Shown one piece after another: positions 34,204 through 45,613 of a DNA stretch of 64,000 bases (positions are counted from its first letter, which is position 1; the number at the start of each line of letters is the position of its first letter). The position numbers and the translations under genes are program-made. The notes beneath the pieces are model-generated. The model saw only the letters and a program-made list of their open reading frames with translations. It searched no databases and had not been told where the DNA came from. The stretch spans positions 45,828,001 to 45,892,000 of the forward strand of contig CM043697.1 in assembly GCA_023935145.1 (NCBI GenBank). Reading direction: 5' to 3'. The stretch comes from Bretschneidera sinensis. Its lineage: Eukaryota; Streptophyta; Magnoliopsida; Brassicales; Akaniaceae.

Positions 34204-35696
34204 AGTATGAACATGAAAAATAAGAAATGGACATTTTTAGTCTGTACCTGTTGATCCGTTACTCGTAAGATTTGGCCCGTATCTGACTCGGGTCACCATT
34301 TTCTCACATAAATAGGAGAATTTTTTTCAATACATGTTTTTGACCCTTACCTGTCAGCTAAAACACGAGTATGGACATTAAAAATAAGACCCGTAAAGAA
34401 ATGATCATTTTTAATATGTACCCGTTGACCTGTTTCCCGTAAGATTTGGCCCGTACCCAGCCCGACTCACCCGTTTTTCACCTCTAATTATGATACTTAA
34501 TTAGGACAACAAATTGTTACCATTGATATGATTTCGGGAAGAATTTCAACGTTCTTATATTATATGTATACTACCATTGTAACACGTTCTATACGAGTGT
34601 TGATATGTTATTTTATATATGTGATAAAACAATATGTTAACAAAAGTAAAATTATCTCTTCTCTGTAAGCTAGCATGTTAAGTAACAGTAAATAATGTAG
34701 TCTCCTACAGCTTAATTAGAAAATCGAATCTTGTAAAGAAAACCCAAAAGAGGAGAAGAATAATTAGGATAGAATCATCAAAATAGATAAGAATAATTGA
34801 AGAAACTAACCAAGAAATATAAACAACAAAAAAAAAAACGAAACAAAATGAGTGAACTGTATGCAAAAAGAATAAAACAAAAGGAAGTAACTGAAGCAAT
34901 TTGAAATTATTGAAATGAGTCAACCATCATTTTGGATGAGCATGACCTTTGATTGTACCAATTTTTGTAAAGGTTACTCTTTTTTGCCCTTTTAAAAGTG
35001 AAAGCAAAACATAGGGAAGTAAAGAACAGAAAACTTTAATATTCTTTTAAGAGTTAACAAAAGAGACTAAGTGGGTGTCAGATAGTTTTGTTGTTAAAAT
35101 CGTTTGTCCACTCCACTCACAAGGGATTTGAGATAAAATCTCGTCTAACTAAAGATTGAGGGCTATAAAATGAAACAGTTACCTTTCGTTGTTACAAGCA
35201 ACCCAGTCAAATCAGTAACGCAATAATTATATAATTAATATTTTATATTTTTAATGCTTGTGTATATACTAAAAAAAATAAAAACTAACCCTAAAATTTT
35301 TAAATCCTTAAATATATCAAACAACTGCACGTTTCTCACCCTTCCTCTTAACTCTCAATCTTCTCATTCTGTGTTGAACCAGTGAATAATGAAAACTTAT
35401 AACCTTGATCCAAGCCCTTGTCTAAATAACTGCTTGACTGCTATGATTCAGTTCTACAATCCTAAATGTTGAATAATTAGTTGAATAGTAATGAATCCTT
35501 GCTAATTAGAATCAGCGTTGATTTTTATAATTACTCCCAATTTTTTGTGTTTTATCCCAATTACGATTGATGCAAAAGGGTAAAAAAAAAAATGAAAAAG
35601 AGAATAATCGGCAAGTCTAAGCATTATTAATCCTATAGAAGACAAAATTTGCTTACTCATGTTAACTGTACTCATGTTATTTATTAATTTATTAAT
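34204..35696. other. Non-coding DNA with a 173-bp tandem duplication
   Basis: Two copies of a block containing GTAAGATTTGGCCCGTA lie near 34230-34400 and 34403-34490, spaced 173 bp apart. The rest is AT-rich with no recognised gene. The minus-strand frame 34705-34923 is a low-complexity Phe/Leu translation of A-rich sequence and is not a gene. Confidence 0.55.
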
Positions 35697-35748
35697 ACTA
35701 GCATCTTATCACATGTGTGTTGATATGCTTTTCTATTTGATTAAAAAA

Positions 35749-35983
35749 ACTAGTATCTCAACACGCACATTAACGCATATTGATTTGGCTCTTCTATCAT
35801 ATTAAACGAAACAATGAGATTAAAAGAATAAATAAGGAAAATATACGTATTAGTCAAATTATCTCTTGCTAAATATAATATCTTTATTATGGTTACAAAT
35901 TAGAAAATAATGAGACTGATGTTGTATCTAGTAAGAGAGAATTTGACTAATATGTGTATTTTTTAAATCAAGAGAGAATTTGA

Positions 35984-36035
<52 letters not shown>

Positions 36036-36121
36036 AAATTTACTCTTTTAATCTCATTATTTCTTTTAATCCAATAGAAGAACAGATCAACACGCGCTAA
36101 CGCGCGTGTTGAGATTCTAGT
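35749..36121. repeat. Fold-back element with Helitron-like ends
   Basis: The left end ACTAGTATCTCAACACGC and right end GCGTGTTGAGATTCTAGT are near-perfect inverted repeats. Inverted similarity continues inward for about 130 bp on each side (ATGAGATTAAAAGA, TAGTCAAATTxTCTCTT). Each end, read outward, has the form of a Helitron 3' terminus: a GC-rich hairpin (CACGCG..CGCGTG at 36091-36108) about 10 nt before CTAG followed by T. A third partial copy of the left end begins at 35697 (ACTAGCATCTTATCACATG). Confidence 0.65.
35987..36032. repeat. (AT)n microsatellite
   Basis: About 23 uninterrupted AT units, inside the right arm of the fold-back element. This is a likely site of length polymorphism. 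Confidence 0.95.
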
Positions 36122-36284
36122 CATCTAATTGAAAGCATGATTTTAATCTATAATAGAGACTAATTTCTGAGTGAGTAAATAAGCAGATATATGAACGTTC
36201 TAGCTTGATTAAAAGTATATATATTTATGCCAAAAAGAATCACAGATGTGCAATATATATACAAACTCATCTCGTTAAGTCAAT

Positions 36285-38060
36285 TTGTTGATGCCGAAAA
36301 TCTATCTGTCAATCGAACGTGATCATGCGCACATGAAAGTAATAAACTCTATAGAGAAGTCCCCTCGACTCCGAGGGGACTCTCCGATGCCAAAGTTAGA
36401 TACGTTTTAAATTAAAAAATAAAAATAAAAATAAGAATTGAGAAGATCGAAATACACTAATTTTGAATCAAAGAATAACTCTATAGCCACGCAAGTCTAT
36501 CCAATTTCATTATTGACGCATAAGACAAAAAGTCGATGTTATGTTAACCTACGCACATGAAAGAAATAAACCATAATAAGAAGTCCCCTTGTAGCCGGGG
36601 GGACTCTCCGATACTAAAGTCAGAACCATTTTACCACTAAATCTAAAAAAGAAAAAAAAAAAAAAAGGATGATTTTGAAGGAAAAAACAACTCTATAGGA
36701 AAGCAAGCTTGTCCAATCACTTTTGTTGACCTCTAACTTGATTTTAATGATAACAAAACTAATTTGAGTTGATCTAACCAAATTATCTAAGTGTTTTAAT
36801 ATTTTAAAGATTTTATTCAAAGAAGAAGGCACCTCAGGAAAATACTAAAGAGTAAGATTATAAGCTACTAGATAGTTTATTTCATTGTAAATTTCTCTCT
36901 CAATTACATAGCTTCAATTGTGGCTCAAAATATTTTTAACAAAAAGATTTAAACTTATTCTTATAATCACAAAGTTTTGTTAAAACAGTAAAAGAATATT
37001 TCAATAGATAGTTCAGTCGACTAAATGAAGGACGGAAAGTCATGCCCTTTGATTCAATCGACTGAATGAAGGTCAAGTCTTTCTTGCCTAAGACTCAGTC
37101 GACTAAATGAACAGTCCAATCAACTGAATGAGGAACACAGAGCTTAACCATCTGCCCACTCGACTGAATGATCTATTCAGTCGATTGAATGGTTTAATAC
37201 CTGAAACAAATTTAATTAATTTAGTCAACTGAACAAGCATCCAGTCGACTGAACACATAAGTATAACGACTATAATTTGAATTTTATAATGTCATTTAGA
37301 GCATTTAATGCTCCAAACTACTCCAAAATGGCTATTCTATTTAAGTAACGGCCATATGGGTTTAAGACTATATAAACCTATTATAAATGAGCAAACCTAA
37401 TATTCCAAGTACCATTAATTCATTATTGATCTCATTTATAAATCATCAAAGCTTTCAAAAATCTTCTTGAGCCATTCTTAAAGCTTTGTTATTAAAATAG
37501 TTATTTTATTCATCTTGTAAATGCATTAATTTCTATCTCTTTTGTACAAACTTAAATTTCAATCATTTTAAAAAGAAAGAATTGGTGTAACTCTTTGAAG
37601 TGTTTAAGTGTTAAACACTTTCTTGCACACTTCCTTAATTGAAAGAGATCATTGTAAAGTTTGAGCAACATCCTCGAAGTTGCTTGACTACTTTATTGGA
37701 ATACTTCAAGCAAGTTCCTTGAAGAAAGTGGGTGTAGGGTCGAAAAAATTCCGATATTGCCGAACCACTATAAACAGAGTTTGCATATTATTTTCCTTAA
37801 CTCTTTTAATTTCTAGCAATTTAATTGTTGTGTTTTCTTGAGTTAATTAAGTTTTTAAAAACTTAATTGTGTTTTGCAAAAAGTTTTTAAAACCCAATTA
37901 ACCCACAATCTTGGGTTACACCTTGGTTTACAACTTTGTTATTGTCGAAAGCCGTAGGAAAGATCGCACATGAACCTTTGCACATGAGAGCAAGAAACCC
38001 ACCCATCAAAACTGAGGGGACTCTCCGATGCTAAAGTCAGTGATTTATTTTTTTCTAAAA
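36285..38060. repeat. Three-copy tandem repeat split by a solo LTR
   Basis: The signature GGGGACTCTCCGATGC, preceded by CGCACATGAAAG, recurs with its anchor GGACTC at 36377, 36601 and 38018. The first two are 224 bp apart. The third is about 203 bp further on once the inserted 1209-bp solo LTR and its 5-bp duplication are removed. Each unit also holds a small CCCCT...AGGGG inverted repeat. No coding capacity. The short GC-rich hairpin and CCGATGC motif recall LTR sequences, but I cannot assign a family. Confidence 0.75.
36724..37932 (+). mobile_element. Solo LTR of a Sirevirus-like copia element
   Basis: It starts TGTTGACCTC and ends CTTGGTTTACA, and is flanked by a perfect 5-bp duplication ACTTT (36719-36723, 37933-37937). 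Its ends and middle resemble the LTRs at 40952 and 49937, including CTTGAAGAAAGTGGGTGTAGGGTCG and CGATATTGCCGAACCACTAT. It carries its own set of CAGTCGACTGAATG palindromes near 37014-37245, a variant of the motif in the other LTRs. Confidence 0.93.
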
Positions 38061-38218
38061 AATCTAAGTAACAACAAATTAATTGAAAGGACATGAATGA
38101 AAATATAGTGTAAGCAAAATTAAATAAAGGTCGAAATCAAAATTAATTTAATTTAAAGAGTCCTCAGAGAAGAAAACTTATATATAATGCACTAATAAAT
38201 CCAACAATTTCCAATGCA

Positions 38219-40946
38219 TCAGTTAAGCAGAACATTTTTGTACACGACATTGCGTGTATGAATATCACTTGCCTTTTCAGTTGGACTCGTTTTAATCAAA
38301 ACTAGCATATTCATCTTAGAAACCCCCCTTGATAATGCAACATATAGTTTCCATGACTAAAGACATGCTCTGGCAAATAAATTCCTACATTAGAAATTGT
38401 TTAGCATTGAGACTTGTTTATGGTAAGTGCAAAACTCAGTATTATGGAAAACTGCTTTCTCATCGTTTGGAGGTTGCATATGTATTCTAGGCAAGAAAAC
38501 CATGGTTCCCGTAAATTGTCCCGTTAAAATCTGAGCATTAATTACATTATCCAAAAAATCGCGACACAACAATCTTGTATTATTGCATAATATTTCTTTT
38601 GGGTCTCGATTTCTCAATAATATTATAGATGCTCCTTTCTTTAATCTCAATATATAGGGTGACATACCTAATGGGGATAATGAGTTTAAAAATTCCTATT
38701 GATACAAATTATTGATGTCATCAACCACTTCATCAAAAGAATAGAATGTATGTTCTGTACTTGGGAACATGTTTATTATCTTGTCATTTAGCTTATCATC
38801 TTCATCATTTCTAAATTTAAAAAAAGCTCTCTGTAGCATATAAGACGGATCATTTTCATGACTTCTCAAGTTTGGAAACACTTCATCAATTAAATTATTT
38901 ATGAAATTCTCCCCTTTCCCATGGTATTGCCATTGATGTAGGAATTTGTATCATATCATCAGTTATGACATCTTCACTGCCATTACCTACCTTCAATAAG
39001 AATTGCAAAAAGTCATTATCATCTCTCGATTTCATATTTTACTTAATTTAGAGGACATGAACATCTTTCAATATTGGCGAATTCACTAAAGATGCATTGA
39101 TCAATTATGCTTTGGTTCCGTTTGGAATAAGTGGAAGTACTTTTCGAAAGTTGCCACCCATAATAATTATTTTCCCACCAAATGCCAAATCAATGTCTAT
39201 GATGTCTCTCAAAGTACGATCTACAACTTCAATAGCATGTCGATGTGCCATATGGGATTTATCCTAAATACCCCCTAGAAGTATTGTTGCAGCTATTCCT
39301 GATGTTGCTGTTTTTAGGGAAAATTTTTCTTTACTTTGCAAGGTAGCTAGAATTGCTCAGTACAAAAAATACTTACCAGTACCTCCATAACCATCCACAA
39401 AGAATATTTCACTTTCTTTACAGCTAATAATTTTATGATTAAGTTGTACTCTGCTCTTTTGTTATCATTCAAATTATCTTGTGCACATAAATCTTCAGGA
39501 GGAATAGGAACAGAAAGTTCAACTTGAATGGACCTTGATATTCATGTACTATCATCATATCCCTATGATAATGCCAGTAAATCAAAATCCAAAACTCGTT
39601 TTTCACGCTGCATTAACAGTGAATTTAAGTCTGGTAATAGTTTGTTTATCAAGATCGCACTGCTTGAAGTCGTTAGTATAGCATAATCTTCCATCATGTA
39701 ACCGTGAAATTCATCCCACAAACTACGTACCCCGGTTGGTGTACAAAAGACTAATATCGTGAAAAAAAAGTCCTCTTAAGGCATATGGCATACTAAAAGT
39801 TATTGCCTCAAATAAACAATTACATATAGTGGCATCATTTTCTAACAATCCATGTTGTTCTGTACTTTGCTGAAAAGTTGGATAAAAAACATTATTGATG
39901 GTCAAAAGGTATTCAAATAATTGAGGTCCAAGAACATGATTAAGCAAGACATGAAGATTAAATTTTTTAGCATCACTCGGCAGAACGGTATAAATCATTC
40001 CAATTACTTTTTGTTGCCCAATTATTTTTTGCCAAATCTTCAAAGAATCAATCCATCTATAATGTTCAGGAATCTCCCTATATAAATATTGTCTTGCTTC
40101 TAGATCAACGAGATTGTGTCTAAAAAACTCTGTTAACATTACTTTTTATTTCTCTCATCAGTTACAACCTCATCAATAGTGTCATGACTATAGAAGCACA
40201 CTTGGTGTCTATTGTGACAATGAATTTGCAAGCATTCAATATAAGGGTAAATTCGGCTCAGTAGAAACTTAAATATCCTCAAAAATGCTTTGGAAGCATA
40301 TATCCATCTCACATCAATAAATTGTTGCACTTCATCATAATTTAGACTTGTGTGGACCTCTACAAAAACTTTATTTGCTCTTTTATGAATATACTTGTAT
40401 AAGTATTTCACACTTTTGACACTAATACAAATCTCGATATTAATGTGGCAATCATACTTTAACAACAACACAAGATTATATGGTATAACCTAACTGTTAT
40501 CAACAATTATATTTGAATTATTTTCCAATGGCACAGGATCAATATCATACCTCATGTATACGTGGTACGAATCATTTCCCTACACAGCAAATGGTGCAAA
40601 TGGTTTTGGATAATTCCTCTTACAACTTTCATTCTTCATGCATGGTGCTCACGAATTTCGTCTCCTATATGGACCATGGATCATATGCTTAATTACCAAA
40701 TGAAAAGTTCAGGTTCATCTTGTTTGTCAGGTATTTCAGCTCTTACTATGCGATCATAATCATTTAGTGATTGCAACTTATCATCATCATCAAGAATTAA
40801 CAGCATGTATGCTTGTGGAAGGCCTCTTTTTTTAAATTCTATAACATATGCATACGTTATAACTTTTTCAAGAACCTCTTTTTTGATGACATCTTTCTTA
40901 AATTCCTCAAATTTGGAGTGAAAAATCCTTGTAATTAGGTTAGGTC
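38219..40946 (-). pseudogene. Helitron helicase (Pif1-like) 3' half
   Basis: Minus-strand pieces give the Helitron Rep/helicase in order. From 40471: KSVKYLYKYIHKRANKV and YIECLQIHCHNRHQVCFY (Helitron N-terminal/Rep region). From 40139: LTEFFRHNL, LYREIPEHYRW and GPQLFEYLLTINNVFYPTFQ. Walker A is readable as GYGGTGKYF near 39385. From 38881: FPNLRSHENDPSYMLQRA. From 38665: YILRLKKGASIILLRNRDP. The C-terminus is HVFSHGN / YVALSRG, ending at a stop near 38219. The 5'-3' helicase would unwind DNA for rolling-circle transposition. Multiple stops and frameshifts. The upstream part is displaced beyond 51104 by a copia insertion. Confidence 0.88.
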
Positions 40947-40951
40947 AATCA

Positions 40952-42124
40952 TGTTGACCTTCTCCCATATTTTAATGATGACAAAACACAACTGTTATTA
41001 TACTAACTAAGTATAGTAAGCAACAAAAGAGTTCAACCAAGGATCAAAGTTCAAGAACTCAAACCGAATCAAAGTATCAAGTGAAGACTGAAGAACTTGT
41101 ATAGGTCTAAGGTTTTAGAACCAATGTAAGTCTCACTTATACACTGTAATAGCTTGTTCAATGGCTTGAACAAAAAAGGTTTTATAAACCGATCGTTTTA
41201 AAACAAACATTTTAAATTAAAATAGAAAAACTGGGTTGGAAGACAACCCAGTTGACTGGGTACATATATCAGTCGACTGGTATATGAGACAATATGTCTC
41301 CAGTCGACTGGGTCATTCATACCAGTCGACTAGTAAAACGGACAGTAAGTCCCCAGTCGACTGGATGAAAAATATCAATCGACTGGATACCTAGAAGGTC
41401 TGAAAAACGTGATTTTTCCAAGTGAACCCAATCGACTGGTATCACGACCCAGTCGACTGGTAGTTCAAAAATATGACCGTTGGACTCCTAATCTGAACGT
41501 TTTAAAGTAAATCTTTTTCAAATTAAAGTCCTAACGACCATATTAATTGATTAATATATAAACCCATTCATTTAAGCATTCAACAACAAGCTACATACAT
41601 TCAAAAAGAGTTGATCTCACACAATTAAGTTTTTATACTCTTGAAACACAAAAAAGTTTTGAAATATTCTTATTGAGTCATTCTTCAAGCTTTACTTTGA
41701 AAGAGAGACATTATTCAGTTGTATAAGCTTCCATTAGCTGTTTCTCACTATTTACTTTACATCATCTTTATAAAGGGATTACTTCCGAAAGGAAGGGGAT
41801 TATTTCCGAGAGGAAGGGGATAGCTTTCGAGAGGAAGGGATTGTAAGGTTTGTACAATACCGGGAAAGTTGTACGACTAAGTTACTTAGTGGATTACTTC
41901 AAGGAGTTCCTTGAAGAGAGTGGACGTAGGGTCGGAACGAATCCGTTATTGCCGAACCACTATAATATGAGTTTGCATCCTCTTCTCTCTAAACTCTTTA
42001 TTTACAGCACATTACTTGTTTAAATTGTTTGCTGCTTATTCGTTTTTATAAACTTGTATTAATTCCGCAAAAATTTTTAAAAACCCAATTCACCCCCCCT
42101 TTTAGGTTGAAACCTCGATCTACA
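40952..42124 (+). repeat. 5' LTR of the Sirevirus-like element
   Basis: The TATA box TATATAAA is at 41555-41562. Upstream, 41248-41462 carries eight copies of a CCAGTCGACTGG-type palindrome. Downstream, 41776-41845 holds three units of a tandem repeat centred on TTCCGAGAGGAA, itself an inverted repeat able to form hairpins in the RNA leader. The first 365 bases differ from the 3' LTR at roughly one position in twenty by eye. Confidence 0.92.
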
Positions 42125-42126
42125 AT

Positions 42127-42138
42127 TGGTATCAGAGC
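42127..42138 (+). other. Primer binding site of the Sirevirus-like element
   Basis: TGGTATCAGAGC two bases after the 5' LTR, complementary to initiator tRNA-Met as in most plant copia elements. Confidence 0.93.
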
Positions 42139-42179
42139 TTTGTTCTCTTATTTGGGCTTAAAATCCTTGAGTTGATCCA

Positions 42180-43107
42180 ATGGCAGCAAATAGCTACTCT
42201 GAGGGACACTCTTATACTAGACCACCTTTGTTCAATGGCTCCAATTATAACTATTGGAAAAATAGAATGAAAATCTTTGTCGAAAGACAAGATTACAATC
42301 TATGGAGAATCATAGAAGGACCTAGAATTTCTTCAAAAGAAATAGTTATTGGAGAGACTCTTCATACAATACCTAAACTTAAAACTGAGTACACTGATGA
42401 GGATTGTAAAACGATGTCTCTCAATAGCATAGCAACAAGTATGTTACATTGTGCATTAGATATTTATGAATATAATAAAATATCTGCATGTGTTTCTGGT
42501 AAAGAGATATGGGACAAATTACAAGTCACATATGAAGGAACTAGTGAAATAAAAAAAGTAAAAAATTTACATACTAATTTCTGAGTATGAATCCTTTAAA
42601 ATGTCTCCTGACGAAACTATTTCTGAAATGCACTCACGGTTCAACACTATTATAAATGGTTTAAAACTGCTTGGTAAGAATATTGAGGAGGTTGAACTAA
42701 CCAGAAAAATCTTGAGATCTCTGCCACCAGAATGGAAACCAAAGAGGACAGCCATACAAGAGGCCAAAAATCTTGACAAACTGGATGTTGAGACACTACT
42801 TGGGTCATTATTGACGTATGAGATGGAAGAAATGACTCCCATCGTCAATAATGATGAGGAGAAGAAAAAGCATATTGCTCTCAAAGCTTCTACGAGCAGC
42901 AAAGAAATGGAATCAGAAAAAGAAGCTGAGAGCAGCGAGAAAGATGGTGAAATGGCATTGATCACCAAACAATTTCACAGGTTCTTGAAGAAAAGCAAGA
43001 AACCTTACACAAAAGATTCCACTCCGAAAAAGGTACCGCTTATGTGCTATGGCTGCAAGAAGCCCGGTCACATTAGAACTGATTGTCCGGTTTCAAACAA
43101 ACCATAA
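42180..43107 (+). pseudogene. Sirevirus-like gag, N-terminal and zinc-knuckle part
   Basis: ATG at 42180 begins MAANSYSEGHSYTRPPLFNG, followed by NYNYWKNRMKIFVER, the standard Sirevirus gag start. A one-base frameshift with TGA near 42582 separates the first half from MSPDETISEMHSRFNTIING and SLPPEWKPKRTAIQEAK (42601 on). The zinc knuckle CYGCKKPGHIRTDC is complete near 43043-43085. A TAA at 43105 replaces a sense codon. Apart from these two lesions the gag is intact. Confidence 0.9.
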
Positions 43108-44206
43108 AAGGGCTTCGAAAAGAAAGTTATGGTAGCAACTACCTGGAGCGATGACGAAGAAGATGAGTCATCAGACAAAGAAATCAGATACGAGGAAATT
43201 GCCAACCTTTGTTTGATGGCAATCGACGATGAAAGTGAGGTAACATCTTTTCTTTCTTCTAAAAATAATATTGTGAGTAGTAGTGAAGAATTGCTAGAAG
43301 TAATAAATGAAATGCATGAGGAATTGAAGAAATTTGATTCTAGAAATTCTGTTCTCAAGAAAGAGGTATCATCTCTCTCTAAAGAGATGATAATAGAGAA
43401 GAAAAGAAAAATTATCATCTTTACTGTATGATTCTTCTCAAGATTTTCTCAAAGATGAAAATGAGGATTTGAAAAATAAAATTTCTGAATTAAATAGCAC
43501 TATATAAAGACTTATGCTTGGTAAAGAAAAACTCGATGAAGTGCTTTCTTCCCAAAGATTAAGTGGAGAAAAATCTGGTGTAGGATACTCTCCTTTGGGA
43601 AAGCAAAAATTAAAAGAGAGCTTATTCATGAAAGCCTCATGTGTAAGTGAAGCCTCTACTTCAAGAAACCCTAACAAAATTAAAAGCACTCCCTCATTAA
43701 ATGCTAGGAATTCAAATGTTCATCCAAAAATGAAGCAACCTAGAAATTCACATGCTTATATGTATGCACACTCTAGAAATGGTTATACACATCCAAGAAA
43801 TAACCAACATGTACATAATCAACATATGAATTCTGCACATACTCATTCTAGGAATTACCATAATGATTATCCTAGAAATAATTTGCATACATATGCTAGC
43901 ATGTATCCTAGAATGCATCATCATTCATTTTCTGGAAATGACATGCATTTTCATACTCCTTACCATAGAAACATGTATCCTAAGAACTATTATCCCAAGA
44001 ATTATAGGAATGCACATGTAAGATATCCTAGAAATTTTAATTACTATCATCCTAGGATTGTGCATCATCAATATGTCCATAGATCACCATATACTGTTAA
44101 GAAAGTTTGGGTTCCAAAAGGAACCATGTTTTCTAGGACTAACCCCGAAGGACCCAAGAAATTTTGGGTACCTAAAAGTACTATCGTATATCCTTGTGTG
44201 ATGTAA
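43108..44206 (+). pseudogene. Gag-pol linker with coiled coil and His/Asn/Arg/Tyr-rich tract
   Basis: The region continues gag: acidic TTWSDDEEDESSDKEI, then a heptad-like helix ELLEVINEMHEELKKF to SSLSKEMI. A frameshift near 43431 is followed by the open frame 43514-44206. That frame has an unusual tract of about 120 residues rich in His, Asn, Arg, Tyr and Pro, with repeated PRN and SRN (PRNNQHVHNQHMNSAHTHSR). It ends with KKVWVPKGT and KKFWVPKS motifs. Sirevirus proteins end this linker with similar xWVPK repeats. A TAA at 44204 interrupts the frame before protease. Confidence 0.82.
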
Positions 44207-45613
44207 ACTTGCCTCCACACCAAGGAGAAAGGTAACTGTTGGTACTTTGATAGCGGATGCTCAAAGCACATGACTGGTGATAAAAGCGTATTCAATGAGC
44301 TAACTTTAAGAGATGGTGGACTTGTGACCATTGGAGACAATACTAAAATAAAGATCATCGGGCATGGAAAAGTCGGTAATGATTTTTCAACCTTAGATAA
44401 TGTATTGCTAGTACAAGGCCTTAAGCCAAATTTACTTAGCATTAGTCAATTATGTGACAAAGGATACAAAGTCACATTTGAGACCTCTCATTGTCTAGTT
44501 ATAGACATCAAGAGCAACAAGATCAAATTCATTGGCCATAGACATGAAAATGTCTACATAGTTGATTTGAAATCCTTGCATTCTGAAAATGAGAAATGTT
44601 TTCCTGCTTTTAGTGAAAATCCATGGCTATGGCATAGAAGGCTTGGTCATGTAAACATGAACTTGCTAAAAATCATTTCAAAAAGGGATTTAGTTATTAG
44701 ACTTCCTAAAATCAATTTTGAAAAAGACAAAGTTTGCAATGCTTGTCAAATGGGAAAACAAACTAGGATTTCTTTTAAAGCAAAAAATATAGTCTCAACT
44801 ACTAGACCTTTGGAGCTTTTACTTATGGACTTATTTGGTCCAATTAGTACCATTAGTCTAGGTGGCCATCAATATGCTCTTGTTATTGTTGATGACTATT
44901 CAAGATATACCTTTGGTATTTTTATTGCTTACAAGGATGAAGCTTTCAAAGGAATTGAAAAGTTTTGCAAAAAGGTACAAAATGAAAAGGGTATTTGTAT
45001 TTCAAGCATAAGAAATGACCATGGCAAAGAATTTGAAAATCAAAGCTTTTCAAAATTTTGTGATGAAAATGGAATTAATCACAACTTTTCAGCTCCTAGA
45101 ACTCCTCAACAAAATGGAGTTGTTGAGAGGAAAAATAGAGTTCTAGAAGAATTTTCAAGAACTATGCTTTGTGAAAATAGTTTACTAAAATACTTTTGGG
45201 CTGAAGCCGTGAACACTTCTTGCTATATCTTAAATAGAATTTTGATAAGGCCTCTGCTTGATAAAACTCCATATGAACTATGGAAAGGGAGAAAGCCCAA
45301 TATTTCCTATTTTCATGCTTTTGCTAGTAAATGCTTCATCTTAAATAACAATAAAACTAACTTCGGTAAATTTGGTTCTAAGACCGATGAAGGAATTTTT
45401 TTAGGATATTCAACTACTAGTAAGGCTTATAGAGTTTTCAATAAGAGAACTCTAGTGGTAGAAGAATCTGTGCATGTAACTATTGATGAATCTAACCCAA
45501 TGAGTAGTAGAGAAGTTTTCTTTAAAGATGATGCAGATTTTATTCCAAGAATGGAAACTCTTACTCCCATTGTTGACCCAAAAGAGAGTCACCTCAAGCT
45601 AATGAAGAGATGA
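44207..45613 (+). pseudogene. Sirevirus-like protease and integrase
   Basis: CWYFDSGCSKHMTGD (44238-44280) is the protease with catalytic DSG. GAG-pre-integrase follows, with NPWLWHRRLGHVN and CNACQMGKQTRISF (integrase HHCC zinc finger). The integrase core has LLLMDLFGP (catalytic D), DDYSRYTFGIF, RNDHGKEFENQSF (second D, normally SDHGxEFEN) and FSAPRTPQQNGVVERKNR with the catalytic E. The C-terminal KCFILNNNKTNFGKFGSK and FLGYSTTSKAYRVFN blocks are present. The frame is open from 44270 to a TGA at 45611, about 447 codons, nearly intact. Confidence 0.92.

Noticed and set aside
35987..36032. Replication origin or matrix attachment signal in the AT tract
   Set aside because: A pure AT dinucleotide microsatellite is sufficient explanation; nothing else supports an origin.
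38239..38256. Helitron 3' terminal hairpin (TACACG..CGTGTA)
   Set aside because: It lies within the coding C-terminus of the helicase (TRNVVYKN) and no CTRR follows within about 12 nt on the minus strand.
42567..42968. Minus-strand Ser-rich 133-codon frame
   Set aside because: Antisense shadow of the Sirevirus-like gag; Ser-rich because of sense-strand Glu/Lys/Asp codons.
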